DNA from: Anaerocolumna chitinilytica
GTDB lineage: Bacteria; Bacillota; Clostridia; Lachnospirales; Lachnospiraceae
Reading direction: 5' to 3'
Length of the DNA stretch: 64,000 nucleotides
Assembly: GCF_014218355.1 (NCBI RefSeq)
Contig: NZ_AP023368.1
Span: forward strand, 310,001 to 374,000
Shown here: in pieces, positions 53,156 through 62,038 of the stretch
Layout of the letters: each line of letters begins with the position of its first letter
Position numbering within the stretch: position 1 is the first letter of the stretch
Translations under genes and position numbers: made by a program
Notes under the pieces: model-generated
Database searches by the model: none
The model's input: only the letters and a program-made list of their open reading frames with translations
Told to the model about the DNA's origin: nothing

Positions 53156-55677
53156 AGCACGTATATCGAATTATTATATTATTATTTATATTTGGCGGTG
53201 CCCTTTACTATTTTTCAAAAGATATTGAGGAAGAAGTGAATCAGACACAGGGAACCGTTGCAATGGGTGAAACCTCTTTTCCTGTTGTTACAATAAGGCA
53301 GGATAACAAAGAATGCAACCTTCTCCATGGCTACAGCACCAATCTGGATGCGAATCTGGTAAGGGAAGCTATTACACCTTTATCCTCTGACCAAAGTTTT
53401 GATATTGTTATTGATGGAAAAGGAAATGATGTAAAGCGTGTGCTTTATGAGCTAAGAGATACAAAAGAGAGCAGCCTGCTGGATTCCGGCACTATCAATG
53501 CACTGGAAAAGGAAGGGGATAATAAAACTGCCCATATCAAACTGAAGCCGGAACTCACTATGAGCAAAGAGTACTCGGTTAAGCTTACCCTTGTTACGAG
53601 CAAAAGCAGAAAGATGAATTATTATACACAGGTTAAAAGAATAGACAATTCCTATCTGACAGAGAAACTGGAATTTATTATGAGCTTTCATGATTCCATA
53701 ATGGATAAAGAGAAAGCCACAGACATCATTGCCTATCTTGAGCCTGACAGCAGTGCAAACAGTACTTCTCTGGCCTATGTGGATATCCATTCGAGTTTTG
53801 AACTTATCACCTGGGGCAGCCTAAAGCCGGAGATTGTCGGACCCGTAATTCCAACCATAGATGAGATAAATACTGATACAGCATCGGTAAACTTAAATTA
53901 TACGATAAAAGCAAAGACAGAATCTGGTGAAGAACTCTATCAGGTAAGGGAGTTCTACCGGGTCAGATATACGAGCACCAGGATGTATTTGTTAAATTAT
54001 AACAGGACAATGGAATCCTATTTTGATCTGAAGCTAACGAGCCTGGCAAAAAGTGAGTTTAAACTTGGCATCACCCAGAATCCGGACATTCCATACTTAA
54101 CGGATAGCAAGAAAAATAAGCTCTCCTTCGTGCGGATGGGTGAGTTGTGGTATTATAATCAGATAGAAAATAAGATGACAAGAGTATTTTCCTTCAGGCA
54201 GGACGATACCGATTATACCAGGGATATTTATGGAGAACATGACATTCAGCTTCTTAAGATGGATGATGATGGTAATATAGATTTTATGGTTTATGGTTAC
54301 ATGAACAGAGGAGCATATGAAGGCTGCGTTGGTATGATATTCTATCGCTACTACAGCGGAGAGAACCGTATTGAAGAACTTCTTTATATACCAATGAGCA
54401 TAACTTACCAGCTTTTAAAGGAAGAGCTGGATGGCTTCAGTTATGTTAACAACCAGCAGGTATTTTACTTTATACTCAATAACAAAATTTATTCCTATAA
54501 TCTTATTACGAATAATCTTACAGTCATAGCAGAAAATGTGAAGAAAGAAAATTATATCGTGGATGTTAACCAGCATTATATTGCCTGGGAGAATAATCAG
54601 GATAAAGAGAATGTTACTGAGATATCCCTTCTGGATCTGGAAACAGGCGTAAAGGACAGTTTTAAAGCACCGGAGGGTGAAGTTATAAACTTGCTTGGTA
54701 AGATAGATAACAATCTTATCTATGGCTATGCCAAGGAGAATGCCAGCGTACTTTCCCCGGATGGAACCCCTATGACGCTTCTTTATAAGATTGAGATATC
54801 TGATAAGGATAAAAACGTACTAAAGGAATATAAAAAGAGCGGATATTATATTACCGGGGCGTCCGTGGCCGGAAATATCATTACCCTTAAAAGGGAGAAG
54901 AAGGATGGTTCGGGGGATTATGAAGAAGCCCCTGATGATTATATTCTAAACCGGGTAACTGATAGCAGTAAGGCATTTCGCATTAATCAGAGGGTTACGG
55001 AAAAGACTTTGACAGAGTACTATATTTCCCTGCCGGGCAACTCTATTATGGAGAAGCTGCCCTCACTTACTAAAACAAAAAATACTATTATTACGGAAGA
55101 TACTACCTTAAGGTTGAAAGACTCCGTTCTTACACTGCCGGCTTTCATTGTTTATGCCATGGGAGACGTGGCGGGGTCATACGAAAATGCTGGTGATGCG
55201 GTGAGGGCCGCCTATAATCTGGCTGGTATAGTTGTGAATAGCCGTCAGCAGATCATATGGGAAAGAGGTATACGAAATACGCAGGTCAGCGTATCCGGAA
55301 TTCAGCCTGTTTATGGAAGCGGTGATAGCCTAAGGGCATGTGTATCCATGTTAAGCGGCTATAAAAAAGGATATGAGGATACCTATCCCAAGGAAGGCAG
55401 CAGCCTTGCAGCTATGCTGAAGGAAAAGTTTGCCGATGCTTATCTGAATATATCAGGGAGCGACTTAGACCAGGTATTATATTATTTGAACAAGAATCAA
55501 CCGGTCATTGGAATAAAGAGTAAGGGAAAAGCGGTATTGATAATAGGTTATGATATGTATAATATAACAGTCATTGATCCGGAACTCGGAAAAACCATGA
55601 AGATCGGTTTAAAGGATGCAGGTACTATGTTCGAAAATGCAGGCAATCTGTTCTTTACCTATTTGCCAGAAAGTTGA
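53149..55677 (+). CDS. Large exported protein with degenerate C39-peptidase-like C-terminus
   Basis: 842 residues with an N-terminal anchor at 5-22. The body (about 30-690) is rich in beta strands, including stretches like YNLITNNLTVIAENV that suggest propeller-type repeats. Residues about 700-842 resemble a C39-like papain fold: DSLRACVSMLSGY with Cys731, then KNQPVIGIKSKGKAVLIIGYD and VIDPELG. Real C39 enzymes have histidine where this has lysine before VLIIGYD, so it is probably not a protease. It is translationally coupled to the methyltransferase gene. Role unknown; possibly an envelope-binding or assembly factor. Confidence 0.6.
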   Translation: MLKHVYRIIILLFIFGGALYYFSKDIEEEVNQTQGTVAMGETSFPVVTIRQDNKECNLLHGYSTNLDANLVREAITPLSSDQSFDIVIDGKGNDVKRVLYELRDTKESSLLDSGTINALEKEGDNKTAHIKLKPELTMSKEYSVKLTLVTSKSRKMNYYTQVKRIDNSYLTEKLEFIMSFHDSIMDKEKATDIIAYLEPDSSANSTSLAYVDIHSSFELITWGSLKPEIVGPVIPTIDEINTDTASVNLNYTIKAKTESGEELYQVREFYRVRYTSTRMYLLNYNRTMESYFDLKLTSLAKSEFKLGITQNPDIPYLTDSKKNKLSFVRMGELWYYNQIENKMTRVFSFRQDDTDYTRDIYGEHDIQLLKMDDDGNIDFMVYGYMNRGAYEGCVGMIFYRYYSGENRIEELLYIPMSITYQLLKEELDGFSYVNNQQVFYFILNNKIYSYNLITNNLTVIAENVKKENYIVDVNQHYIAWENNQDKENVTEISLLDLETGVKDSFKAPEGEVINLLGKIDNNLIYGYAKENASVLSPDGTPMTLLYKIEISDKDKNVLKEYKKSGYYITGASVAGNIITLKREKKDGSGDYEEAPDDYILNRVTDSSKAFRINQRVTEKTLTEYYISLPGNSIMEKLPSLTKTKNTIITEDTTLRLKDSVLTLPAFIVYAMGDVAGSYENAGDAVRAAYNLAGIVVNSRQQIIWERGIRNTQVSVSGIQPVYGSGDSLRACVSMLSGYKKGYEDTYPKEGSSLAAMLKEKFADAYLNISGSDLDQVLYYLNKNQPVIGIKSKGKAVLIIGYDMYNITVIDPELGKTMKIGLKDAGTMFENAGNLFFTYLPES

Positions 55678-55880
55678 TGATATTTATGAAGGAATACTTA
55701 ATTATATATTAACATTGGCTTTCCTGATTGATGTTTTAGATAAACTCTATATAATAGGTATAGGAATACCAAAATTTGAGAACAAATATAGGGAGTGAAA
55801 GAAAATATAGATATGAAAGGATGCCACAGGGTCTTCTTTCACTCTGTGAACTTGTTTCACATGATTTTATTGTGGCAGTA

Positions 55881-55908
55881 TTGCAGAATTACGATTGGAG
55901 TTCTGCAA
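55881..55908 (+). other. TTGCAGAA/TTCTGCAA hairpin just ahead of the glycosyltransferase gene
   Basis: Perfect 8-bp stem with a 12-nt loop ending 19 bp before the ATG at 55927. It lies close to the ribosome-binding site and could affect translation. The rest of the 249-bp gap is featureless. Confidence 0.35.
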
Positions 55909-55926
55909 TAGGTGATGGGTACAAAT

Positions 55927-56943
55927 ATGAAGTTGCTAAGTGTTGCGATACCATGCTATAATTCTCAGGAATATATGGAGCACGCTATTAAGACATTGCT
56001 GACCGGAAAAGACGAGATGGAGATAATTATTGTTAATGACGGTTCAAAAGACAATACTGCCGCCATAGCAGATGACTATGCTAAGCGCTATCCGGATATT
56101 ATCAAAGCTATCCATCAGGAAAACGGAGGTCATGGTGAAGCGGTGAATACCGGACTTGCGGCTGCAACCGGTTTGTATTTTAAAGTAGTTGACAGTGATG
56201 ACTGGGTAAATGAAGCTGCCCTGGCAAAAGTTTTATCCACTCTTAGAAGTCTGGTAACAGACGGCAAAATGGTAGACCTGTTTATTGCCAATTATGTCTA
56301 TGAAAAACCAAGCATTAATAAACACAAAGTAATGGATTATAAGACAGCGCTTCCCCAGGAGAAGATATTTACCTGGAACGATATTATGTTCTTTAAGCAA
56401 AGCCAGCAGATCATCATGCATGCTGCAATTTACCGCACCAAGTTATTAAAAGATTGTGGACTAAAGCTTCCAAGCCACACCTTTTATGTGGATAATATTT
56501 TTGTTTATCAGCCTCTGCCCTATGTGAAAACCTTGTATTATTTGGATGTGAATTTATATCGCTATTTCATCGGCCGTGATGATCAGTCCGTTAATGAAAA
56601 GAATATGATTAAAAGAATTGATCAGCAGATTCGTATCACTAAGATAATGATTGATTATAAAGATATTATGGCAATCAAGAACCGTAAGCTTAAGAATTAC
56701 ATGATTAAGTATCTGACGATGATGATGGCGGTTTCCTCTGTTTTTCTAATCAAAGAAAATACGCCGGAGAGCCTTGCCAAGAAAAAAGAACTCTGGGAAT
56801 ATCTCGAGAAAAACAACAGAAGGCTCTATCATAGAATTCATAATAAAGTCCTTGGCAGGTCCATGACACTACCCGGAAAGGCCGGAAGAAAAATTGTTGA
56901 AGTTGGATATCGTATATCAAGAAAAATCTATGGGTTCACTTAA
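55927..56943 (+). CDS. Family 2 glycosyltransferase
   Basis: About 338 residues. GT-A fold with VAIPCYNSQEYMEHAI at the start, IIVNDGSKDNT and the DxD-type metal site VDSDDW. It lacks transmembrane helices, so it acts on a cytoplasmic nucleotide sugar and an unknown acceptor such as a lipid-linked oligosaccharide or wall polymer. I chose ATG 55927, where the conserved start lies; GTG 55912 and ATG 55915 are in frame upstream. The stop codon lies inside the loop of a terminator hairpin. Confidence 0.88.
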   Translation: MKLLSVAIPCYNSQEYMEHAIKTLLTGKDEMEIIIVNDGSKDNTAAIADDYAKRYPDIIKAIHQENGGHGEAVNTGLAAATGLYFKVVDSDDWVNEAALAKVLSTLRSLVTDGKMVDLFIANYVYEKPSINKHKVMDYKTALPQEKIFTWNDIMFFKQSQQIIMHAAIYRTKLLKDCGLKLPSHTFYVDNIFVYQPLPYVKTLYYLDVNLYRYFIGRDDQSVNEKNMIKRIDQQIRITKIMIDYKDIMAIKNRKLKNYMIKYLTMMMAVSSVFLIKENTPESLAKKKELWEYLEKNNRRLYHRIHNKVLGRSMTLPGKAGRKIVEVGYRISRKIYGFT

Positions 56944-56962
56944 AGCGAACCCATAGATTTTT
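56922..56962. terminator. Bidirectional terminator overlapping the glycosyltransferase stop
   Basis: AAAAATCTATGGGTTC and GAACCCATAGATTTTT form a perfect 16-bp stem; the loop holds the TAA stop codon of the plus-strand gene. It also serves the convergent PAP2 gene. Confidence 0.95.
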
Positions 56963-56987
56963 GTAATAGAGCTATTTTACGTATAAA

Positions 56988-57659
56988 TTAAACCTTTGCA
57001 AATATTTCTTTTTCTTTTGCTTTGGATGTCTGTTTTCCTGCTATTAATACATAGACTACCAGGTACATTACAAATGAAAGCAGTATGCCCATAAAGACAT
57101 CAAAGACGGAATGCTGTTTTAGGAATACAGTGGACATGCTGATTAAAACAGTTAAGATAACCGAACCCACGGACACCCACCTATACTTCTTTAGTTTGTC
57201 GCTCTTAATGATAGCGATGCTGGCACCGATGGAATTAAATACATGGATACTGGGGCATACATTGGTTGCAGTGTCAGTTCCGTACAGAATGCGAATAATA
57301 CGTATAAGAATGTTATCTCTTCCCAAAGCATCCAAGTTAGGTCTTAAGTCCTGTCCGTTTGGCCATATAGTGTAAATAATCAGGCATATGGTCATGCCGA
57401 TGAATAAAAAGGCTGTAAGCTTGTAAAAATCCCCCCTGGAAGTCAGAAAGAAATAAGAAACAGTTGCTAAGATATACAAAAACCATAACAAATATGGAAT
57501 CAAAAACCACTCATTAAAAGGAATCATATCATCCAGTTTAATGTGGATAACGTGGTAGTTCTTAGTAACAGTACGTTCCAGGTAAGAAAACCATACCATA
57601 TAGATGATAAAATAGGATAGGACCCAGCCGTGCTTGTATTTATTAATTAGATTTTTCAA
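56988..57659 (-). CDS. PAP2-family membrane phosphatase
   Basis: 223 residues with about six transmembrane helices. The acid-phosphatase signature is present: PSIHVFNS (C2, with His) and LKQHSVFDVF (C3, His and Asp), and the first motif region is degenerate (KSDKLKKYR lies elsewhere). PAP2 proteins dephosphorylate phosphatidic acid, undecaprenyl diphosphate or similar lipids, which fits a role beside glycosyltransferase genes in envelope synthesis. Minus strand, convergent with the glycosyltransferase. Confidence 0.85.
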   Translation of the reverse strand: MKNLINKYKHGWVLSYFIIYMVWFSYLERTVTKNYHVIHIKLDDMIPFNEWFLIPYLLWFLYILATVSYFFLTSRGDFYKLTAFLFIGMTICLIIYTIWPNGQDLRPNLDALGRDNILIRIIRILYGTDTATNVCPSIHVFNSIGASIAIIKSDKLKKYRWVSVGSVILTVLISMSTVFLKQHSVFDVFMGILLSFVMYLVVYVLIAGKQTSKAKEKEIFAKV

Positions 57660-57818
57660 TCAATAGGCCTCCATTTAATTATTTGATTTTCAAGTAAATG
57701 CAATACTGGCATTATAGCATAGGAAGGACAAGATAACAATATTGTTAAAAGATAATTCAGTGGGTCTTAAGAAAAATGTAAGAATAAGTAATTGGGTATC
57801 AGAAGAGGAGGAACCCCT

Positions 57819-58271
57819 ATGAAGGTTGTAATACAAAGAGTGAAGTATGCATCAGTTACGATAGAAGGTTTAGTTAAGTCCAGGATAAACAGAGGCTTTC
57901 TTCTTCTCATCGGAATTGGAAAGGATGACACGAAAGAGACGATTGATAAGTATTTGGACAAGATCTTGAAACTTCGGATATTCGAGGACGAAGAAGGTAA
58001 AACCAATCTGTCACTAAGCGATATTGACGGAGATATTATGGCCATATCACAGTTCACCTTATATGCAGATTGTAAAAAGGGCAATAGGCCTAACTTCTTA
58101 AATGCAGCAGGACCGGAAGAAGCGAAAGAGCTTTATGAATACTTTTTGAAGAGTTGTAAAGAAAAGTATGGACGGGTAGAAGCGGGAGAGTTTGGAGCGG
58201 ATATGAAAGTTGAGTTGTTAAATGACGGCCCCTTCACTGTTGTTTTAGAGAAAGAAATGTTAGGATATTAA
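57819..58271 (+). CDS. dtd: D-aminoacyl-tRNA deacylase
   Basis: 150 residues. ATG 57819 follows GAGGAGG. It has the Dtd start [15 protein letters not shown], the catalytic-loop motif SQFTLYAD, and [10 protein letters not shown] near the end with the GP motif that excludes L-amino acids. It frees tRNA of D-amino acids and glycine mischarged onto tRNA-Ala. Confidence 0.97.
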   Translation: MKVVIQRVKYASVTIEGLVKSRINRGFLLLIGIGKDDTKETIDKYLDKILKLRIFEDEEGKTNLSLSDIDGDIMAISQFTLYADCKKGNRPNFLNAAGPEEAKELYEYFLKSCKEKYGRVEAGEFGADMKVELLNDGPFTVVLEKEMLGY

Positions 58272-58343
58272 TAAAAGACAAGATTTCTGGAGACTTTCCT
58301 TGTTATATAAGGAGAGGCGTCGAACGGTTAAGGGGTATTTTCC

Positions 58344-58372
58344 TTGTAAAAAGTGCTGTACTTCTATATAAT
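58344..58372 (+). promoter_or_regulatory. Promoter ahead of the unknown exported protein
   Basis: TTGTAA at 58344-58349, 17 bp, TATAAT at 58367-58372. Confidence 0.65.
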
Positions 58373-58451
58373 ACAAATGTAATAATATGGTAGTCATTCT
58401 GTGTTATGATTGTTTGAATATGCCGCAGTAAGCGGCAGAATAGAGGTAAGT

Positions 58452-59222
58452 ATGGCACGATGGAAAAAGAGGTTTTTACTCCTTTTTCTCTTTCTTCTGT
58501 TCTTTCTGGTACCGTTGCTTTTACCGGGCGGAAGCACCAGTAACCCTAAGGCATTTGCCGGCGGCGGGAGAGTAGATAAAGGCAGTCCTTCCTTTGTTAC
58601 CAACGGAGAAGCTCCGGTTATCCGATTTGATGGGGAAGAAATGTATGCTTATTTTCAAACAACGGATAAGCTTCTAACAGTGGACGGGACTGATGAAATA
58701 TCTATGCCAAAGCTATTAGAAGGAGAAGAAATATCTATTACCTTTCCCGTAAGTTCTCCTGACAAACAAAATTCTGCGACAGCCTCAGAGGAAGGTAGAA
58801 TAAATCTGACATTGACTGCAGATCCGATTTATTGGAGGTTTGTAACGGATAAGGACGATATAGGAGTCGGGAACTTTACGGTTAACCTTGAAGCGCTTAA
58901 AGAACTGTTGCCCCAAGAGCTCAAGGGCTTTACAACAGAATATCGGATATCCGGGACAGAGAAAGAGCTGAAGGAATCTCTTCGGATAAAGCATGCCGAT
59001 AACGAAAGTGATAGTACCGGTTACATAGCAGGTGACGGACTTACATTAAACCAACTGCCGGAAGAATTCAGCCGGATCGGAAGGGATAAAAGTAAGGGAG
59101 AACTGATAGGCAGGCTGAAATTAGCAGCGAATTATGCTTTTAAAGTGCCTCCGAATGAATATTCAGCTGCTGTTCAGGGGAAACTTACACTGGTAATCTG
59201 GAAGAATATTTATAAGAACTAG
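58452..59222 (+). CDS. Unknown exported or membrane-anchored protein
   Basis: About 256 residues; I chose ATG 58452 (AGAGG upstream), which places the basic residues RWKKR directly before a hydrophobic segment (about residues 6-22), forming a signal anchor. The rest is a soluble domain of about 220 residues rich in Glu, Leu and Thr with alternating strands (INLTLTADPIYWRF, GKLTLVIWKNIY). No known family, motif or repeat is recognised and there are no cysteines in the exported part that I can see. Single gene with its own promoter and terminator. Confidence 0.6.
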   Translation: MARWKKRFLLLFLFLLFFLVPLLLPGGSTSNPKAFAGGGRVDKGSPSFVTNGEAPVIRFDGEEMYAYFQTTDKLLTVDGTDEISMPKLLEGEEISITFPVSSPDKQNSATASEEGRINLTLTADPIYWRFVTDKDDIGVGNFTVNLEALKELLPQELKGFTTEYRISGTEKELKESLRIKHADNESDSTGYIAGDGLTLNQLPEEFSRIGRDKSKGELIGRLKLAANYAFKVPPNEYSAAVQGKLTLVIWKNIYKN

Positions 59223-59251
59223 AGAGATACAGTAAAATACAAATGATTATG

Positions 59252-59273
59252 ACTGCCTAGGCAGTTATTTTTT
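59252..59273 (+). terminator. Terminator after the unknown exported protein
   Basis: ACTGCCTAGGCAGT palindrome (5-bp stem, CTAG loop) followed by TATTTTTT. Confidence 0.7.
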
Positions 59274-59324
59274 ATGTCCAGATATTTTTCAATGAATGCG
59301 GCAGACATACAGAAAAAAGATACA

Positions 59325-59511
59325 ATCATCAAATGCTGCAAGAGTGTTCAAAGATAACGGAGACACATTATTGTTTGTGAATTAATGTTCTTAAAATAAT
59401 ACATACTAAACGAAGAAACAGATCACCAAAACGCTGCAAGAGTGTGCCGAGGATAACGGAGGCACATTCTTGCGTATGAATTATTGCCTTCTAAAATAAT
59501 TCATACTAAAC
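59325..59511 (+). repeat. Tandem duplication of a hairpin module upstream of cysK
   Basis: Two units of about 90 bp offset by 98-100 bp (59325-59411 and 59423-59511). Each has GCTGCAAGAGTGT, a loop with GATAACGGAG, then CACATT and a hairpin leading to ATACTAAAC. In unit 2 GCAAGAGTGTGCC pairs along all 13 positions with GGCACATTCTTGC. Unit 1 differs at several positions yet keeps most pairing. No coding frame runs through. It lies between a terminator and the cysK promoter, so if transcribed it is not part of the cysK leader from that promoter. Confidence 0.75.
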
Positions 59512-59535
59512 AGATATGAAATATGATAAAATCTA

Positions 59536-59564
59536 TTGACAAATAAAAATACCTGTGATAGATT
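59536..59564 (+). promoter_or_regulatory. Promoter of cysK
   Basis: TTGACA at 59536-59541, 17 bp, TAGATT at 59559-59564, about 54 bp before the cysK start. A perfect -35 with a moderate -10. Confidence 0.65.
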
Positions 59565-59617
59565 ATAGTTAGATCATAAAAGAATATTATAAAAAAGAAT
59601 ATAAAGGAGAATAAGTT

Positions 59618-60550
59618 ATGGGAAAGATTGCAAAAAGTCTTACAGATCTAATTGGAAGAACACCATTATTAGAACTTGGTAAATTCAGTGCATCAAAGGA
59701 ACTCAAAGCAACCATCGTTGGAAAGTTAGAGTATTTTAATCCTGCCGGCAGCGTAAAAGATAGAATTGCAAAAGCAATGATAGATGATGCCGAGGCAAAA
59801 GGAGCCTTAAAGCCAGGTGCTACTATTATCGAACCTACCAGTGGTAACACAGGAATCGGTTTAGCTTCTGTAGCAGCAGCCAGAGGATATAAGATCATTC
59901 TTACAATGCCTGAGACAATGAGTATTGAAAGAAGAAATCTCTTAAAGGCATATGGCGCAGAGCTGGTACTTACCGAAGGCAGCAAGGGTATGAGCGGTGC
60001 TATTGCAAAAGCGGAAGAATTATCAAAAGAAATTGAAGGTTCTTTTATTCCGGGACAGTTTGTTAACAGCGCTAATCCGGAAGTTCATAGAAAAACAACC
60101 GGTCCTGAGATTTGGGAAGATACAGACGGAAAGGTTGATATCTTTGTAGCTGGTATCGGTACCGGCGGTACGATTACAGGTGTTGGCGAATACTTAAAGA
60201 GCCAGAATCCCGATGTAAAAATAATTGCCGTAGAGCCCAGTGCATCCCCTGTATTATCCAAGGGAACCCCTGGCCCTCATAAGATTCAGGGTATTGGAGC
60301 CGGTTTTGTTCCGAAGATTTTAAATACCGAAGTTTATGATGAGATTATAACAGTTGATAATGAAGATGCTTTTGCAACTGGCAGAGAGATTGCTAAAACA
60401 GAAGGCCTGTTAGTAGGTATCTCCTCCGGTGCAGCAGCCTGGGCTGCAACACAGATTGCTAAACGTCCTGAAAATGAAGGAAAGACCATTGTGGTACTTC
60501 TGCCTGATACCGGTGAAAGATATTTATCCACACCTTTATTTTCTGAATAA
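59618..60550 (+). CDS. cysK: Cysteine synthase (O-acetylserine sulfhydrylase)
   Basis: 310 residues, fold-type II PLP enzyme. The PLP lysine is Lys47 in NPAGSVKDR; substrate-binding TSGNTG and the phosphate-binding GTGGT loop are intact. It joins O-acetylserine and sulfide into cysteine. AAGGAG precedes the ATG. It is monocistronic here, with no cysE adjacent. The upstream tandem hairpins may add control. Confidence 0.97.
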   Translation: MGKIAKSLTDLIGRTPLLELGKFSASKELKATIVGKLEYFNPAGSVKDRIAKAMIDDAEAKGALKPGATIIEPTSGNTGIGLASVAAARGYKIILTMPETMSIERRNLLKAYGAELVLTEGSKGMSGAIAKAEELSKEIEGSFIPGQFVNSANPEVHRKTTGPEIWEDTDGKVDIFVAGIGTGGTITGVGEYLKSQNPDVKIIAVEPSASPVLSKGTPGPHKIQGIGAGFVPKILNTEVYDEIITVDNEDAFATGREIAKTEGLLVGISSGAAAWAATQIAKRPENEGKTIVVLLPDTGERYLSTPLFSE

Positions 60551-60615
60551 TTAATTATACCCAGCCATATATAGCCTCATAGCCTCCCATTTTGATACCT
60601 TCTTTTTGTAAATTA

Positions 60616-60687
60616 GAAAAGGTCTGTAACATTTCCGGCATGCAGTGTGCTTGCATACATGCATGAGGAGATATTACAGGCTTTTTT
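60616..60687 (+). terminator. Terminator of cysK
   Basis: GTCTGTAA pairs with TTACAGGC; flanking AAAAG/CTTTT extends the stem. The T run follows. Confidence 0.75.
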
Positions 60688-60820
60688 ACGTAGTAAAAGG
60701 AATACACTACACAGCAGAATCTAATTTAATCATATCTAATCATAGAGTATAAAAGTATATTTACCATTCAATACTACTTTGCCTTGTAATAAATACATAG
60801 GAAATTTAAGGCTATACACA

Positions 60821-61052
60821 GATGGCAGCTTGTTCCGTTGAGGTATTTATCTATTGAGGGGGTTCGTATGACACTTAGATGATAGCCTTTATGACAAGGC
60901 TAAATTACACCATGTTTGAGCGCAGAATGTTACATAACCAAAAGGCAGAAGCGAGTTTGGTGTAATTTAGCCTGCCTGGAATAAAGGGTGTCATCTTAGT
61001 GGAATTCGAAACCCTGAACCAGATAAATACCTCAACGGAACAAGCTGTCATC
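60821..61052. repeat. Giant imperfect inverted repeat, about 232 bp, non-coding
   Basis: The left arm (60821-60912) starts GATGGCAGCTTGTTCCGTTG and the right arm (60958-61052) ends with nearly its complement, CAACGGAACAAGCTGTCATC. The first 32 bp of the arms match with one difference and matching continues inward, with gaps, to GGCTAAATTACACCA/TGGTGTAATTTAGCC next to a 45-nt loop. No open frame. It is a single copy in this window and unlike the 189-bp element. It looks like a MITE or a structured RNA. Confidence 0.8.
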
Positions 61053-61122
61053 GTCCGCCCTCAGTCCCCCTTGTATTTCATACAACCCTGACCTTTTATT
61101 CTTTCACGAAACAGGAACGCCC

Positions 61123-61151
61123 TTGACAAAAGCAAGGCGATTAGATAATGT
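61123..61151 (+). promoter_or_regulatory. Candidate promoter of the thioesterase gene
   Basis: TTGACA at 61123-61128, 17 bp, TAATGT at 61146-61151 (perfect -35, weak -10). The rest of 60688-60820 and 61053-61122 shows no gene. Confidence 0.5.
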
Positions 61152-61215
61152 TAGAGTGGGAGAAGGAATAACCTTAAGGCAATGCAAAAGATAATCTGCA
61201 GGAAGGAAAGATACT

Positions 61216-61689
61216 ATGAAGGAAGCAAAAACAGTAGAAGAATCTATCACAGAACAGGTTCACCTTCTGATGCCTGGCCATATCAACGGAAGCGGAAGGC
61301 TCTTTGGCGGGCAGCTGATGGAATGGATTGATATTGTGGGAGGCATCACTGCAAAACGACATGCGGAGTGTGACATTACAACAGCAGCAATCGATAATCT
61401 TCAATTTAAAGCAGGTGCCTTTATCAATGATACAATTGTGCTTATCGGCAGAATCACACATGTAGGAACTACATCCATGGAGATAAGAGTAGATACTTAT
61501 TTGGAAGAACTCTCAGGGACCAGAAAACCAATTAACCGGGCATATCTGGTATATGTCGCAATCGATAAGGATGGCAGACCGGTGAAGGTTCCAAAGCTCA
61601 CCCTGACAACAGAGGTTCAAAGAGCTGAATGGGAAGGTGCTGTTAAGCGGAATAAACTACGTAAATTAAGGCGTACTGAAGGCTTCTAA
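61216..61689 (+). CDS. Acyl-CoA thioesterase, hotdog fold (YciA/BFIT-like)
   Basis: 157 residues. The hotdog pattern is clear: HINGSGRLFGGQLMEWIDIVGG (split as HINGSGRLFG and GQLMEWID, with the catalytic Asp), then FKAGAFINDTIVLIGRITHVG and a C-terminal basic tail KLRKLRRTEGF. It hydrolyses acyl-CoA esters in the cytoplasm; chain-length preference is not evident. GGAAGGAAAG precedes the ATG. Confidence 0.9.
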   Translation: MKEAKTVEESITEQVHLLMPGHINGSGRLFGGQLMEWIDIVGGITAKRHAECDITTAAIDNLQFKAGAFINDTIVLIGRITHVGTTSMEIRVDTYLEELSGTRKPINRAYLVYVAIDKDGRPVKVPKLTLTTEVQRAEWEGAVKRNKLRKLRRTEGF

Positions 61690-61705
61690 AGGGTATTTTC
61701 TTCTG

Positions 61706-61734
61706 ACATATAAGGGGACAAACAGGCATATATT
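61706..61734 (+). promoter_or_regulatory. Candidate sigma-E promoter of spoIIID
   Basis: ACATATA at 61706-61712, 14 bp, CATATATT at 61727-61734. It resembles the mother-cell sigma-E consensus (-35 near GMATATT, -10 CATACANT), which drives spoIIID in Bacillus. Start of the gene is 27 bp downstream. Confidence 0.45.
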
Positions 61735-61761
61735 AGAAAAAACAAGCTTGGGGGCCCTGGT

Positions 61762-62010
61762 ATGCATCCATATATGGAGGAGAGAATAATTGAGCTAGCC
61801 AATTATACGATTGAACAAAAAGCGACTGTACGGGAGACGGCTATCCGGTATGGTGTCAGTAAATCAACCGTACATAAAGATCTGCAGGATAGACTGCCGT
61901 GTATTAATAAGCAGCTTTATAGTGCTGTAAATGAGATTCTTATGTTGAATAAAGCACAACGGCACATAAGAGGCGGATTGGCTACGAGAAGAAAGTATAA
62001 GAAAGCCTGA
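61762..62010 (+). CDS. spoIIID: Sporulation transcriptional regulator SpoIIID
   Basis: 82 residues. The start MHPYMEERIIELANYTIEQK aligns with Bacillus SpoIIID (MHDYIKERTI), and the helix-turn-helix VRETAIRYGVSKSTVHKDL is nearly identical. The tail RHIRGGLATRRKYKK is the basic C-terminal DNA-contact region of SpoIIID. It regulates mother-cell genes after sigma-E activation. It is followed at 28 bp by a NusG-domain protein gene. A shortened relative of its N-terminus occurs about 600 bp downstream. Confidence 0.95.
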   Translation: MHPYMEERIIELANYTIEQKATVRETAIRYGVSKSTVHKDLQDRLPCINKQLYSAVNEILMLNKAQRHIRGGLATRRKYKKA

Positions 62011-62038
62011 CACAAAAGGATTAGATAAGGAGTTACCT

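Noticed and set aside
55678..55926. Small frames of about 60 codons in the gap ahead of the glycosyltransferase
   Set aside because: No ribosome-binding sites, they overlap the flanking genes out of frame, and their composition is random.
60551..61215. Possible tRNA or T-box in the cysK-thioesterase gap
   Set aside because: No CCA-ended cloverleaf, no T-box bulge sequence and no anticodon-like specifier loop; the structure is a simple long hairpin.
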